A program made the position numbers and the translations under genes. DNA of 8,708 nucleotides, from the NCBI GenBank assembly GCA_037443545.1, contig JBBIOD010000078.1, forward strand, positions 1-8,708, read 5' to 3'. Every line of letters begins with the position of its first letter. The first letter of the stretch is position 1. Positions 1 to 6,948 of the stretch are shown here, in pieces. Source of the DNA: JASEGV01 sp037443545 (GTDB lineage Bacteria > Bacteroidota > Ignavibacteria > UBA10030 > BY39). A model generated the notes under the pieces. The model searched no databases and was not told the origin of the DNA. It worked only from the letters and a program-made list of their open reading frames with translations.

Positions 1-290
1 TATTGCTGACTTTTCTCCACCAATTACATTTTCTAATGCATGATTAGGGATAAACACAAATATTATAAGCTATCGCTTGCTGATAGATTTAGCTTGAAGA
101 TTTTGGAAGATGATAAATCGGGTAGACACGATTGGACATATTTTCCCTCTTCTCCAACCGTCCGTTCTGTCAGAGTCATTACCGAAAATTTCCGCTTAGT
201 TTACCGATTTCGTCAACCCAATAAACTCGCCTTTTTAAAACGGTACCGTAAAATATTTTTCAAACCATTTAAATTTCTTTGTTACTAATT
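1..290. other. Left-edge stretch without a convincing gene
   Basis: This stretch lies downstream of the leftward transporter gene and runs to the window edge. No reading frame is persuasive. On the plus strand, 13 open codons enter from the edge and stop at TGA 41-43, and an 82-codon frame (40-288) overlaps that stop as ATGA. Its product is rich in Lys, Arg and Phe and resembles nothing I know. On the minus strand, a frame with possible GTG start at 55-57 runs off the edge (about 19 codons, containing VIGGEKSAI), and other short frames are broken by stops. A hairpin with a 9-position stem (128-136 with 153-161) has an A-C mismatch on the plus strand but a G-U wobble on the minus strand, so it would fold slightly better in a leftward transcript. 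There is no clear terminator after the transporter gene. It may be a decayed gene, a 3' UTR, or plain spacer. Confidence 0.5.
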
Positions 291-1565
291 TCAAACATCC
301 TGCACTGTTTTATCTTCATCAACTCGTTGCAGCAGTATCAACCCCCCAAGCATCAATACTCCGACTGAAATTATTGCGATACGTTGGTTGAATCCGGAAG
401 AGATGAAACCAAAGAGTAAAGGTCCGATAATAGCGGAAGCTTTTCCGAAGAAAGAATAGAACCCGAAAAATTCTGTCTTCTTTTCAAACGGTGTAATTTT
501 CGACATCAGACTGCGGCTCGTGGATTGCGATGAGCCGAGAGCCAAACCGGCAAGAACGCCGACAAAATAAAATATTCCCTTGCTAGTAACAAAGTATGCA
601 ATTGCCACAATAATTAACCACAAAATTAAGGTGAGACTTAAAGTTCGCTTTTGACCAAAGTGGTCTGACAGAATTCCAAATAAAATTGAACCGATAATTG
701 CTGAAGTCTGCACTAACGCGAAAAAGATTATGATTTCCGAAATCTCGAAGTGCAAAGTTTCGCGTGCAAAAATTGAAGAAAAAATAATTATTGTATTAAT
801 CGCATCAATGTAAATGAAATAAGATAACAGAAACTTGCCGATGTTTTTATACTTATTAAATTCTTTGAAAGTGGATTTAACTCTTTTGTATCCGATGCTT
901 ACAAAGTTTAATTTTAAACTTGCATTTCTGTTTTTTTCCTTCAGGAATAGAAATAAGGGGATAGAAAAAATGAGAAAAAAACCGGCTGCAATAAGAAAAC
1001 TTATTTGAACATTGAAAATATTTTCAGGAACGAATCCTTTAATATAAAGAGGGAAGGCGATGAGGAGTGTAAACAGCGAGCCGATATAACCCATCGCAAA
1101 ACCATAACCTGAAACTCTACCATAACTCCGTTGAGAAGTAATTTCAGGCAGGAATGAGTCGTAAAAAACCAAACCCCCTTCGAAACCAATGTTAGCAAGA
1201 ATCAAAAGCAACATTCCTAATAAGACGGTTGATTCTGTTGTAAAAAATAAACCGCTAGTTGTTAAGATACAGAGGAGAGTAAAACTAAAGAGGAAGCGTT
1301 TTTTACCGGCACCATAATCAGCGACGGCGCCTAAAATTGGGGAAATTATAGCAACAATTATCATAGAGATGCTGAAAGCTAACCCCCACAGCCAGTCGCC
1401 GTCTTTACCCCCTTGGTTAATAATTTCTTTAAAATAGAGAGGGTAGCCAACAGTTAGAATGAGAACATAAAATGCGGTGTTCGCGAAATCGAAAAGAGCC
1501 CAGACAAAAATTTGAGATCGGTTTGAAGTATGGTGTAAACTTGAATCGGGGCTCTTATCGCTCAT
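291..1565 (-). CDS. UMF1/Atg22-like MFS transporter
   Basis: This is a 424-residue inner-membrane protein with about 12 hydrophobic segments. It matches the UMF1 family (related to yeast Atg22) of the major facilitator superfamily. Family marks visible are WALFDFANTAF in the first membrane segment (22-32), an A-loop-like GAVADYGAGKKR between segments 2 and 3 (79-90), FYDSFLPEIT (134-143), GRVSGYGFAMGYIG (149-162), a second-half loop LSDHFGQKR (299-307) and GSSQSTSRSL (344-353). Substrates of the bacterial members are not well established; Atg22 exports amino acids from the yeast vacuole, so an amino-acid-related substrate next to leucine dehydrogenase is conceivable but unproven. The start ATG (1565-1563) shares one base with the nusB stop (TAATG), which implies translational coupling. 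The family call is firm; the substrate is unknown. Confidence 0.88.
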   Translation of the reverse strand: MSDKSPDSSLHHTSNRSQIFVWALFDFANTAFYVLILTVGYPLYFKEIINQGGKDGDWLWGLAFSISMIIVAIISPILGAVADYGAGKKRFLFSFTLLCILTTSGLFFTTESTVLLGMLLLILANIGFEGGLVFYDSFLPEITSQRSYGRVSGYGFAMGYIGSLFTLLIAFPLYIKGFVPENIFNVQISFLIAAGFFLIFSIPLFLFLKEKNRNASLKLNFVSIGYKRVKSTFKEFNKYKNIGKFLLSYFIYIDAINTIIIFSSIFARETLHFEISEIIIFFALVQTSAIIGSILFGILSDHFGQKRTLSLTLILWLIIVAIAYFVTSKGIFYFVGVLAGLALGSSQSTSRSLMSKITPFEKKTEFFGFYSFFGKASAIIGPLLFGFISSGFNQRIAIISVGVLMLGGLILLQRVDEDKTVQDV

Positions 1566-2062
1566 TACTCTTTTGGTGGATTTGAGGGTTTTTGTGTCGG
1601 AGTTATGGATTCAGAAATTAACCCCCGTCCCGATTTTTTCAATTTTTTTTCTTGTTGGAGTTGGTCGTAAACACCATCAAGAACACCATTTATGAACTTA
1701 CCACTTTTTTCTGTGCTGTAATTTTTAGCGATCTCGATTGCTTCGTTGATGGTTACTTTGGGTGGGATATCATCGAAGAAGATGAGTTCGCATATTCCGA
1801 TTCTTAGCAAAAATTTATCGATAACAGCAATGCGTCTGAATTCCCAGTTTGCTACTTTTGATTTGATAATTTCATCGAGCGTGTCTTGGTGTTGGATTAC
1901 TTTGTAGATTAATTGTTTAGCAAAATCGAAATCGGTCTTGTTCGTTTGCAGCTCTGTTAAAATATCATCAATCACTTTTGTAATCGGTTCTTGTGATACT
2001 TCGTGAGCGTAAAGAACTTGTAGCACTTTTTCTCGTATTGCGCGTCGTTTAAATGTTACCAT
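1565..2062 (-). CDS. nusB: Transcription antitermination factor NusB
   Basis: This is a 165-residue cytoplasmic RNA-binding protein. NusB pairs with NusE (ribosomal protein S10) on boxA RNA and supports antitermination on rRNA operons. The N-terminal helix carries REKVLQVLYAHE (10-21), and the hallmark C-terminal part reads PPKVTINEAIEIAKNYS (100-116) followed by KFINGVLDGV (122-131). The all-helical fold ends near residue 140. The remaining 25 or so residues form a Lys/Ser/Pro-rich tail ending NPPKE, which is longer than in the compact NusB proteins and is probably disordered. The start ATG at 2062 follows the leucine dehydrogenase stop by 9 nt with no good Shine-Dalgarno site, so expression probably depends on readthrough from upstream genes. 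The stop overlaps the transporter start by one base. Confidence 0.95.
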   Translation of the reverse strand: MVTFKRRAIREKVLQVLYAHEVSQEPITKVIDDILTELQTNKTDFDFAKQLIYKVIQHQDTLDEIIKSKVANWEFRRIAVIDKFLLRIGICELIFFDDIPPKVTINEAIEIAKNYSTEKSGKFINGVLDGVYDQLQQEKKLKKSGRGLISESITPTQKPSNPPKE

Positions 2063-2071
2063 ACTAAATTT

Positions 2072-3178
2072 CTATTTGGATATTTCGCCTAACCTTCCGC
2101 TGAATTCTGATTTGCCTGAATAAACCTGCCGGATTTTTCCGATTGAATTTATTCTTGCTTCAGCAAGTTTATTCGAAGCTACATGAGTCGGAATTTTTTC
2201 GCTTTTTGAAATATCTAATATCGTTTTGATCGTGTTGTAAATTTGTCCCGCCTGTTTCATCGCACGCTCGGAATGGTATCCCTCGAGTTCATTAGCGACA
2301 TTAATCAAACCGCCTGCGTTGATTGCATAATCGGGAGCGTAAATAATACCTTTATCCATCAAAATTTTCCCGTGCTTATTTTCATCTGCAAGTTGGTTGT
2401 TTGCCCCGCCGGCGATAATCTTAAATTTTAATCTGTTAATTGTGTCGTCATTAATTATTGCTCCGAGCGCGCAGGGGCAAAACACATCGGCATCAACGTC
2501 GTAAATTTTATCCGGGTGGATGTATTCGGCTTTGGTGTCGGCAATAATTGATTTCGCTTTATCTTCATAAATATCTGTAACAAATATCTTGGCGCCGTCT
2601 TTTGCAAGATGGTTGCAAACATATTTTGCAACGTTACCGGCGCCTTGAACTGCAACAGTTTTGTTCGCTAACGAATCGCTGCCAGTTAATTCTTTCATAG
2701 CGGCTTTCATTCCAACATAAACACCATAAGCGGTAAACGGAGACGGGTCGCCGCTTCCGCCCAACGCTTTATCAATTCCGGTTACGTATTTAGTTTCCAT
2801 ACGAACGTATTCCATATCTTGAACCGAAGTACCGACATCTTCAGCGGTGATGTAACGCCCTGCAAGTCCGTCAACAAACCTGCCAAAAGCTCTGTACATC
2901 AATTCGGTTTTGTCCTTGTGAGGGTCGCCTATGATAACGGCTTTGCCACCTCCTAAATTTAATCCTGCAACTGCCGCCTTATAAGTCATTCCGCGTGAAA
3001 GTCGAAGAACATCAATTAATGCGTCGGTTTCCGAAGCATACATCCACATTCGGGTTCCGCCCAAAGCCGGTCCGAGCGTAGTATCGTGAATTCCGATAAT
3101 TGCCTTTAGGTTTGCTGATTCACTTGAGCAGAATACAACTTGTTCGTGATCATATTTTCTAATTTCTTCAAATAACAT
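2072..3178 (-). CDS. ldh: Leucine dehydrogenase (Glu/Leu/Phe/Val dehydrogenase family)
   Basis: This 368-residue NAD-dependent enzyme interconverts L-leucine (and usually valine and isoleucine) with the 2-oxo acid plus ammonia. It is colinear with Bacillus/Geobacillus leucine dehydrogenase. The N-terminal catalytic domain shows LKAIIGIHDTTLGPALGGTR, then GMTYKAAVAGLNLGGGK with the substrate lysine K67 and catalytic K79, and ITAEDVG with D114. The Rossmann domain starts near residue 167 with VQGAGNVA (GxGxxA) and has an acidic residue at D202 of VTDIYED, which indicates NAD rather than NADP. CALGAIIND and APDYAINAGGLINVANE are also family motifs. I chose ATG 3178 over ATG 3187 because an AAGGAG site lies 9 nt before the former and directly abuts the latter. 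The symbol ldh follows Geobacillus usage and does not mean lactate dehydrogenase. It lies 17 nt after the ABC ATPase stop and 9 nt before nusB. Confidence 0.94.
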   Translation of the reverse strand: MLFEEIRKYDHEQVVFCSSESANLKAIIGIHDTTLGPALGGTRMWMYASETDALIDVLRLSRGMTYKAAVAGLNLGGGKAVIIGDPHKDKTELMYRAFGRFVDGLAGRYITAEDVGTSVQDMEYVRMETKYVTGIDKALGGSGDPSPFTAYGVYVGMKAAMKELTGSDSLANKTVAVQGAGNVAKYVCNHLAKDGAKIFVTDIYEDKAKSIIADTKAEYIHPDKIYDVDADVFCPCALGAIINDDTINRLKFKIIAGGANNQLADENKHGKILMDKGIIYAPDYAINAGGLINVANELEGYHSERAMKQAGQIYNTIKTILDISKSEKIPTHVASNKLAEARINSIGKIRQVYSGKSEFSGRLGEISK

Positions 3179-3187
3179 ACTCTCCAT

Positions 3188-3193
3188 CTCCTT
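3188..3193 (-). promoter_or_regulatory. Ribosome binding site that sets the leucine dehydrogenase start
   Basis: The minus strand reads AAGGAG here, the strongest Shine-Dalgarno match in the leftward operon. It has 9 nt to ATG 3178 and no gap to ATG 3187, so translation should begin at 3178. A second, weaker GGAG at 3182-3185 is only 3 nt from the same ATG. Confidence 0.8.
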
Positions 3194-3195
3194 GT

Positions 3196-4020
3196 TTAAT
3201 TAATTTTATTTTTAAAATCCGGTAGTAATGTTACACGTGGTGATGCTATTACCGGATGACTGTCAATTATCACGTGTGTCCGGAATACTTGTTCTATATT
3301 TTTTTTGTTCACAACTGAAGCGGTTTTACCTACAGCATGAACTTTACCAAAATTCAGTATTAAAATTTCATCACTAAACATCGAAGCGATATTTAAATCG
3401 TGGAATACAGCTACCACCGATATACCGCCGTTGGTAACTAATTTTTTAATGAGGCTTAGAATTTCGATTTGATGTTGCAAATCGAGGTGGGTATTCGGTT
3501 CATCGAGCAACAAGATTGGCGCTCGTTGAGCCAGAGCGCGAGCCAAGAATACGCGCTGGATTTCGCCGCCCGATAATTCGTTAATATAGCGTGACGACAA
3601 TTGTTGAATTTCGGTTTTTTCCATCGCATCTTGAGCAATATTTTTATCCTCAATGTTCTCAAAACCAAAGCCCTGGAGATACGGTGAACGCCCCATCAAA
3701 ACGATTTCATAAACAGTAAATGGAAAAGCAAGCGGTTGAGTTTGAGGAACATAAGCAATTTTTTTTGCTAAATCTTTTCGTGGTATCGTTGCATAATCTT
3801 TTTCAAAAATTTTTACCTTCCCGCTATCGGGTAATAAAATTTTACTGATAATTTTTAATAATGTCGATTTGCCCGATCCGTTGGGTCCTACGATACTCAA
3901 AAATGTTCCAGCCGTTAACGACAAGAGTATTTTGTCTAACGAAAAATGGGAAAGAAATTTTTTACCTTTGTGTGCCGGGTAAGTAAAAGTAATATTTTCA
4001 ACATTTATACTGTACATCAT
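3196..4020 (-). CDS. ABC transporter ATP-binding protein, BtuD/FecE type
   Basis: This 274-residue soluble ATPase subunit should power a membrane permease. The family (COG1120-like) serves iron-siderophore, heme and cobalamin importers. All ATPase motifs are intact: Walker A GPNGSGKST (45-53), Q-loop VPQTQ (Q93), signature LSGGEIQR (149-156), Walker B ILLLDEP (169-175) with E174, the D-loop HLD (178-180), and H-loop VFHDLN with H207. The C-terminal HPVIASPRVTLLP is typical of this subgroup. The ATG at 4020 overlaps the fbp stop as ATGA; a GTG at 4047 would add nine residues but lies inside fbp and extends past the family's normal N-terminus. No permease or substrate-binding protein is visible in the window, so the partner and substrate cannot be assigned. 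Confidence 0.9.
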   Translation of the reverse strand: MMYSINVENITFTYPAHKGKKFLSHFSLDKILLSLTAGTFLSIVGPNGSGKSTLLKIISKILLPDSGKVKIFEKDYATIPRKDLAKKIAYVPQTQPLAFPFTVYEIVLMGRSPYLQGFGFENIEDKNIAQDAMEKTEIQQLSSRYINELSGGEIQRVFLARALAQRAPILLLDEPNTHLDLQHQIEILSLIKKLVTNGGISVVAVFHDLNIASMFSDEILILNFGKVHAVGKTASVVNKKNIEQVFRTHVIIDSHPVIASPRVTLLPDFKNKIN

Positions 4021-5027
4021 TCGGGGGAAGATAAAAATTCCTGGCACTTGGTTACATCTTCGCTGCTTCCGATGAAAATCGGAGTTTGTTGATGCAATGA
4101 ATTTGATGTGATATCTAAAATTCTTTGTTTTCCGTTGATAGCTTTCCCGCCGGCTTGTTCGATTATGAAAGCCATAGGGTTACATTCATACATCAATCGT
4201 AATTTTCCGTCAGGGTTCTTCTTGTCGGCAGGATACATGAAAATTCCACCGTATAAAAGTGTGCGGTGAATATCGCCGACCATCGTTCCAATGTATCGTA
4301 GCGAATAAGGCCTTCCCGATGGTTTATCTATTTCTTTTAAATATCTGATGTATCTCTGCATCGAAGGAGACCACAAATTGTAATTGCCTTCGTTTATGCT
4401 GTACATTTTTCCTTTCGAAGGAATTCTTATATATTCATTCGACAATAAAAACTCGCCCACCGATGGATCCAGCGTAAAGCCATGAACTCCATTTCCTGTA
4501 GTATATATGAACATCGTGCTTGTTCCGTAAATAATATAACCGGCAGCAACCTGATTGTAACCAGTTTGCAGACAGTCTTCCAAAGTTCCAACTCCGGATG
4601 GAGTAACCCGCCTAAAAATGCTGAAGATTGTCCCAATCGTAATATTCGCATCTATATTCGATGAACCGTCCAATGGATCAAACAACAAAACATATTTCCC
4701 GCTGTTATACTTTTGTGGTATTTCGATTAAGCCGTTGCTCTCTTCCGAAGCCATAGCGCAGATGTTTCCACTGTAAAACATTGTTTTGTAAATAGTTTCG
4801 TCGGCGAACAAGTCCAACTTTTTCAAAATATCTCCAGAAACGTTCATTTTATCGGTCGTTCCGAGAATGTTTACCAATCCGGCTTTGCTCACTTCGCGCC
4901 AAACTAATTTTGCCGCGAGTGTTATTGCGAAGAGCATGTTTGAAAATTCACCCGAGGCTGAAGGAAATTTTTCTTCCTGCTCACGAATAAACCGCTCTAA
5001 AGTCATGATTTTTGGATTTGAAACCAT
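4017..5027 (-). CDS. fbp: Fructose-1,6-bisphosphatase, class I
   Basis: This 336-residue cytoplasmic enzyme hydrolyses fructose 1,6-bisphosphate to fructose 6-phosphate and phosphate, the committed step of gluconeogenesis, using Mg2+. Length and order fit class I. Metal-binding residues are visible as E95-E96 in MASEES, D117 and D120 in LLFDPLDGSSNID (114-126), and E281. The family signature GKLRLMYECNPMA (274-286) contains the substrate lysine K275. The stretch RYIGTMVGDIHRTLLYGG (244-261) contributes to the sugar-phosphate pocket. The chosen start (ATG 5027) has no clear Shine-Dalgarno site; ATG at 5006 would remove seven residues and is equally plain, so the exact start is uncertain. It is the first gene of the leftward operon, and its TGA overlaps the start of the ABC ATPase. 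Confidence 0.95.
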   Translation of the reverse strand: MVSNPKIMTLERFIREQEEKFPSASGEFSNMLFAITLAAKLVWREVSKAGLVNILGTTDKMNVSGDILKKLDLFADETIYKTMFYSGNICAMASEESNGLIEIPQKYNSGKYVLLFDPLDGSSNIDANITIGTIFSIFRRVTPSGVGTLEDCLQTGYNQVAAGYIIYGTSTMFIYTTGNGVHGFTLDPSVGEFLLSNEYIRIPSKGKMYSINEGNYNLWSPSMQRYIRYLKEIDKPSGRPYSLRYIGTMVGDIHRTLLYGGIFMYPADKKNPDGKLRLMYECNPMAFIIEQAGGKAINGKQRILDITSNSLHQQTPIFIGSSEDVTKCQEFLSSPE

Positions 5028-5103
5028 ATACGAGTTTAATTTAAAAAATTGAATAAAGTGGGATTCTTTGATAGTAATGTAGGAAACATTTATATAATAA
5101 GCA

Positions 5104-5134
5104 ATTATATTTTGCCTTTTCTAACTTTTATCAA
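5104..5134 (-). promoter_or_regulatory. Candidate promoter for the fbp operon
   Basis: On the minus strand a perfect TATAAT lies at 5109-5104 and TTGATA at 5134-5129. The spacing is 19 bp, longer than ideal for a sigma-70 promoter, so the -35 assignment is weak. It would give a leader of about 70 nt before the fbp ATG. It is the only strong -10 match in the fbp upstream region. Confidence 0.4.
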
Positions 5135-5140
5135 TATATT
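5112..5140 (+). promoter_or_regulatory. Candidate sigma-70-like promoter for the etfBA operon
   Basis: TTGCCT (5112-5117) and TATATT (5135-5140) are separated by exactly 17 bp, which predicts a transcript start near 5147 and a leader of about 46 nt before etfB. The -10 lies inside a perfect 10-bp palindrome, CAATATATTG (5132-5141). The region is AT-rich, so chance matches are possible. If the organism uses a Bacteroidota-type primary sigma factor, the true elements could differ. Confidence 0.5.
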
Positions 5141-5192
5141 GCAACAGAAGAATTTTGAAGTTAATTATCATTTAAAAAAATAGGTGTTTCAA

Positions 5193-5939
5193 ATGAAAAT
5201 AGCTGTTTGTGTTAATCACGTTCCCGATACTGAAGCAAAAGTTAGAATAAGTTCCGACGGCAAAACAATCGTCAACGCGGGGATAAATTTTATTCTAAAT
5301 CCGTACGATGAAATTGCTGTTGAACAGGGTTTACAATTAAAAGAAAAATTTGGCGGCGAGGTAATTGTAGTTTCTCTCGGCGGCGACTCCAACAAGGAGA
5401 CATTGCGAAAAGCTCTTGCGATGGGTGCCGATAAAGCTGTCTTGCTGAAAGACGATTCGATCCGAGATTCGTTTGCAGTAGCTGTCGCACTTGCCGATGC
5501 ACTAAAGGAAATCAATCCCGATGTGATTTTGTTAGGTAAGCAGTCTATCGATTATGACAACTCGCAAATGGCCGGGCTTGTTGGCGAGCTTCTTAATTTA
5601 TCTTCGGTTTCGGTTGTTGTGAGATTGGAAATCCAAGACAACAAAATTATCTGCGAAAGGGAAATTGAAGGCGGACACGAAAAAGTTGAAAGCCAACTTC
5701 CAATTGTTTTAAGCGTTCAAAAAGGACTTTGCGAACCCCGCTATCCTTCGCTCAAAGGAATAATGGCAGCGAAATCGAAACCGATTGAAGAGAAACAGAT
5801 TCCAGCCGTTAATTCAAAAGTAGAAACAATTTCTCTACGTATGCCTCCATCAAAAGCGGCGGGAAAAATTGTTGGAACCGATTCTACAGCAGTAAAAGAA
5901 TTGGTTCGTTTGTTACACGAAGAAGCAAAAGTAATTTGA
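5193..5939 (+). CDS. etfB: Electron transfer flavoprotein subunit beta
   Basis: This 248-residue protein is the small subunit of the cytoplasmic ETF heterodimer, which accepts electrons from acyl-CoA dehydrogenases and similar enzymes. The N-terminus MKIAVCVNHVPDTEAKV, the segment LNPYDEIAVEQGLQLKEK (35-52), ALAMGADKAVLL (74-85), the nucleotide-binding loop GKQSIDYDNSQ (115-125) and the signature region EREIEGGHEKVESQLPIVLS (155-174) with EPRYPSLKGIMAAK (181-194) are all present. The loop lacks the NQTGQ stretch I recall from mitochondrial ETF-beta and looks nearer the form found in other bacterial groups. That alone does not say whether the complex bifurcates electrons. ATG 5193 is preferred over GTG 5184, since AGG at 5182-5184 lies 8 nt before the ATG and it gives the usual N-terminus. 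It leads the rightward operon, with etfA starting 34 nt after its stop. Confidence 0.94.
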   Translation: MKIAVCVNHVPDTEAKVRISSDGKTIVNAGINFILNPYDEIAVEQGLQLKEKFGGEVIVVSLGGDSNKETLRKALAMGADKAVLLKDDSIRDSFAVAVALADALKEINPDVILLGKQSIDYDNSQMAGLVGELLNLSSVSVVVRLEIQDNKIICEREIEGGHEKVESQLPIVLSVQKGLCEPRYPSLKGIMAAKSKPIEEKQIPAVNSKVETISLRMPPSKAAGKIVGTDSTAVKELVRLLHEEAKVI

Positions 5940-5973
5940 TTTTAAAATTAGAAAATTAAAAACCGGAAGAAGT

Positions 5974-6948
5974 ATGAAAATATTAGCAATAGCAGAACAA
6001 CGCGAAGGTAAATTCAAGAAAACAGCATTTGAAGTAACAAAAACTGCAAAAGAAATAGCCGACAAACTTAATTGCGAGATGATTTCGCTCGTAATAGGCA
6101 GTGGTGTAGAATCAATCGCCTCGGAGTTGGGCGGCTTTGGTGCGAAGCGTGTAATAGTCGTTGACGATACTCAACTCCATTATTATTCAACGACTGCTTA
6201 TACTAAAATTATTTCAGAAATAGCCAAGAAAGAGTCGGCGAATGTACTTTTATTGCCGGCATCGCAAATAGGGAAAGATTTAGCTCCTCGTTTGGCTGTA
6301 AAACTTGATGCAGGATTGGTTTCTGACTGTACGGCATTAAAAATTGAGGATGGAAAAATTATTGCAACCCGCCCGATTTTTGCGGGTAAAATAATTAGCG
6401 ATGTAAAAATCGTAGCCGACGTCCAAATATTCTCACTCCGCCCGAATGTGTTTACTGCGGGCTCAAGCAACGGCGCTCCAGCCACAGTTGAAAAAGTGGG
6501 TGTCGAGTTGACGCAAGCAGACTTTGCTGCTAAAGTAGTCGAAACCAAAGTAGCAGTCGGCAGACCCGATGTTACCGAAGCAAGCATTATAGTATCAGGC
6601 GGCAGAGGTATGAAAGGACCTGAAAATTTTAAAATGATAGAAGATTTAGCTGATGTGCTCGGAGCTGGTGTTGGAACTTCGCGTGCGGCTGTAGATGCCG
6701 GCTGGCGAGCTCACGACGAACAAGTGGGGCAAACGGGTAAAACTGTTGCGCCTAATCTTTATTTTGCTTGCGGAATTTCGGGAGCAATTCAACATTTAGC
6801 GGGTATGTCGTCATCAAAGTGTATTGTCGCTATAAATAAAGATAAAGACGCTCCGATTTTTCAAATTGCTGATTATGGAATTGTTGGCGATGTGATTGAG
6901 GTTTTACCTGTGCTGACTCAGGAAATTAAAACACTTTTAGGAAAATAA
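5974..6948 (+). CDS. etfA: Electron transfer flavoprotein subunit alpha
   Basis: This 324-residue protein is the large ETF subunit, carrying the FAD that takes electrons from dehydrogenases and passes them on, normally to ETF:quinone oxidoreductase. The N-terminal half is the ETF alpha/beta nucleotide-binding-like fold. The C-terminal FAD domain is complete: VSGGRGMKG (207-215), GTSRAAVDAGW (234-244) with the conserved flavin-contacting R237, EQVGQTGKTVAP (249-260), YFACGISGAIQHLAGM (263-278), and INKDKDAPIFQIADYGIVGD (287-306). GGAAG at 5965-5969 is a good ribosome site 4 nt before the ATG. The stop TAA shares its last base with the ATG of the nuclease gene. No ETF partner dehydrogenase or quinone oxidoreductase is present here, so the electron donors are not known. 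Confidence 0.96.
   Translation: MKILAIAEQREGKFKKTAFEVTKTAKEIADKLNCEMISLVIGSGVESIASELGGFGAKRVIVVDDTQLHYYSTTAYTKIISEIAKKESANVLLLPASQIGKDLAPRLAVKLDAGLVSDCTALKIEDGKIIATRPIFAGKIISDVKIVADVQIFSLRPNVFTAGSSNGAPATVEKVGVELTQADFAAKVVETKVAVGRPDVTEASIIVSGGRGMKGPENFKMIEDLADVLGAGVGTSRAAVDAGWRAHDEQVGQTGKTVAPNLYFACGISGAIQHLAGMSSSKCIVAINKDKDAPIFQIADYGIVGDVIEVLPVLTQEIKTLLGK

Noticed and set aside
240..262. Palindrome ACGGTACCGT with flanking A/T runs as a terminator for the leftward operon
   Set aside because: The arms meet with no loop; a hairpin would keep only three or so pairs, so it is not a credible intrinsic terminator.
40..288. 82-codon plus-strand frame at the left edge, starting in an ATGA overlap with an incoming stop
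   Set aside because: The product is basic and unrecognisable, no ribosome site is clear, and nearby minus-strand frames look equally plausible. It is described under the left-edge region rather than called as a gene.
4018..4047. GTG start at 4047 for the ABC ATPase, adding nine residues
   Set aside because: It would lie inside the fbp coding end, lacks a ribosome site, and extends past the normal N-terminus; ATG 4020 gives the classic ATGA overlap.
5184..5192. GTG start at 5184 for EtfB, adding MFQ
   Set aside because: It overlaps the AGG ribosome site that serves ATG 5193, and the usual EtfB N-terminus begins with MKI.
5216..5515. 99-codon open frame on the minus strand
   Set aside because: It is antisense to etfB and looks like a composition shadow, rich in Ser, Ala and Thr without family motifs.
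6198..6587. 129-codon open frame on the minus strand
   Set aside because: It lies wholly antisense to etfA, whose protein motifs are unmistakable, and it has no recognisable domain.
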